Assembly (NCBI GenBank): GCA_963730405.1 | Contig: CAVSRW010000017.1 | Coordinates: 1 to 64,000 of the forward strand | DNA from: Gaiellasilicea sp963730405 | GTDB lineage: Bacteria; Actinomycetota; Thermoleophilia; Gaiellales; Gaiellaceae | Direction: 5' to 3' | DNA length: 64,000 nt | In this document: piece by piece, positions 63,282 to 64,000 of the stretch | Numbering within the stretch: position 1 is the stretch's first letter | Layout of the letters: every line of letters begins with the position of its first letter | Made by a program: the position numbers and the translations under genes | Notes under the pieces: generated by a model | Told to the model about the DNA's origin: nothing | Databases searched by the model: none | Seen by the model: the letters and a program-made list of their open reading frames with translations, nothing else

Positions 63282-63794
63282 CTACGCCAGTGCCCCGCGC
63301 AGGCCAGCGCGGAATGCTGACGCGCCGCCGTGCGCCGGATGGCGCACGTAGTGGCCGCCGAGCTCGGCATGAGCGAGCCGGCCGACCGGGAGCACGCGGC
63401 GGCCGCGGGCGAGCTCCGCGAGGAACGGCGACCCCGCCTCGATCTCGACGCGCGTCGGCGGCCGGTTGGAGGCGCTCGTCCCGGGATGCGTCGGAACGAC
63501 GTTCCAGAGCAGGACGTCGTCCGCGATCCCGAGCTCGGCGAGCACGCGGTGGACGATCGTCGCCGTCGCCTCGGCCGGGCCCGTTCCCGTCAGCTGGCGC
63601 TCCGAGGTGAGCGGGATCCCGGAGACGCGGGTGCCGCGGTAGCCGGGCGCCTCGGCGACGAGCAGGATCGGCGCGTCCTCGCGCTCGTCGAGGTACGCCG
63701 CGAGCCGTGCACGCCGCAGCGCTGAGTCCGCGTACTGGTTGTACGTGCGGCCGATCCGCGCCCTCGCCAGCCGCTCGACGAAGTCCGCCTTCAT
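63282..63794 (-). CDS. Uracil-DNA glycosylase superfamily protein
   Basis: A 170-residue protein with the UDG-fold motifs: LLVAEAPGYRGTRVSGIPLTS (motif with Glu in place of the catalytic Asp or Asn), LWNVVPTHPGTSASNRPPT and the C-terminal YVRHPAHGG. It is short and lacks the four Cys of family 4 enzymes, so its exact activity is open. ATG 63794 is set by TAGGCT seven bases upstream. Confidence 0.75.
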   Translation of the reverse strand: MKADFVERLARARIGRTYNQYADSALRRARLAAYLDEREDAPILLVAEAPGYRGTRVSGIPLTSERQLTGTGPAEATATIVHRVLAELGIADDVLLWNVVPTHPGTSASNRPPTRVEIEAGSPFLAELARGRRVLPVGRLAHAELGGHYVRHPAHGGASAFRAGLRGALA

Positions 63795-63800
63795 CGCGTC

Positions 63801-63807
63801 TAGCCTA
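63801..63807. promoter_or_regulatory. Overlapping divergent -10 boxes
   Basis: TAGCCT (plus, 63801-63806) is six bases from the acylphosphatase ATG; TAGGCT (minus, 63807-63802) is seven bases from the UDG-family ATG. Five base pairs are shared. Confidence 0.6.
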
Positions 63808-63812
63808 GGCCG

Positions 63813-64000
63813 ATGCAGCGTCGGCGCGTCGTCGTGCACGGTCACGTCCAGGGCGTCTTCTTCCGCGAGACTGACGAAGCGGCGCGCGCTCTCGGCGGGC
63901 GTGGCGGGTTGGGTGCGCAACCTGCCCGACGGCGGGGTCGAGGCGGTGTTCGAGGGCGAGCGCGCGGCGGTCGAGCGGCTCGTCGACTACGCGCGCGAGG
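63813..64000 (+). CDS. acyP: Acylphosphatase, partial at window end, apparent frameshift
   Basis: Small hydrolase of acyl phosphates. The start RRRVVVHGHVQGVFFRET contains the substrate-binding VQGVFFR loop (catalytic Arg). One extra T at 63872 breaks the frame; without it the sequence continues TKRRALSAGVAGWVRNLPDG then GVEAVFEGERAAVERLVDYA, with the catalytic Asn in VRNLPDG. The 3' end is outside the window. Confidence 0.85.
   Translation, partial: MQRRRVVVHGHVQGVFFRETDEAARALGGRGGLGAQPARRRGRGGVRGRARGGRAARRLRAR

Overview
The window is a GC-rich (about 70% by eye) bacterial chromosome segment. The rpoB-rplL-rplJ-rplA-rplK-nusG-secE-rpmG order, the copper, peptidase and formate dehydrogenase gene types and the leaderless gene starts suggest an actinobacterium, probably of the Thermoleophilia (Gaiellales/Solirubrobacterales) type. 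That placement is inference; no 16S gene is present. Coding is dense and no gene-free stretch exceeds 300 bases. The largest gaps are 3637-3897 (a terminator) and 19231-19444 (a palindrome, a promoter, a candidate small RNA and its terminator).

Layout: 1-7497 is the ribosomal protein/RNA polymerase cluster on the minus strand, ending in tRNA-Met. 7571-14887 holds thymidine kinase, a secreted phosphodiesterase-like enzyme, an osmoprotectant-type ABC operon, an EamA transporter and a CAP-domain secreted protein. 14928-19230 is a two-component pair with a very large multi-GAF kinase. 19231-23898 carries the candidate sRNA, ispH, an unusual isoleucyl-tRNA synthetase and thioredoxin. 23895-31247 is mixed metabolism (lipid kinase, NUDIX, cNMP-binding protein, hydrolases, DppBC permeases, RidA, glutamate-cysteine-ligase-like enzyme). 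31339-40484 holds a peroxiredoxin-like gene with an in-frame TGA at the catalytic Cys position, a polytopic membrane protein, an MMPL transporter, fabI, a large subtilase and an SDR. 40481-43972 is a CsoR-controlled copper operon. 43969-50548 holds alr, a SipW/TasA-like secretion cluster, nnr, acpS, a HAD phosphatase and arfB. 50558-56748 is an NAD-linked selenocysteine formate dehydrogenase locus (NuoE-NuoF fusion, fdhA, birA, mobA, fdhD). 56805-64000 holds two small proteins, an ankyrin lipoprotein, glmS, glmM, rpsI, rplM, an MFS transporter, a UDG-family protein and a partial acylphosphatase.

Three themes run across the window. First, two genes read through TGA as selenocysteine, each with a SECIS-like hairpin at the proper distance. 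Second, many genes lack a Shine-Dalgarno and instead have a TANNNT -10 box 6-9 nt before ATG/GTG, which implies leaderless transcription; this also decides many start codons, and several divergent pairs have overlapping or nearly abutting -10 boxes. Third, an A/T-rich 19-nt palindrome (TTGTGTTTCAGAAACACAA) occurs four times, twice inside one reading frame in different phases and twice between fdhD and mobA.

At least seven places, and probably eight, show an apparent single extra base that breaks a conserved gene (rpoB three times, rplJ, the ABC ATPase, the SipW-like peptidase, the acylphosphatase, probably the CAP protein). Because they hit essential genes and all have the same sign, I read them as sequence errors. 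Coordinates for those genes are given across the break.
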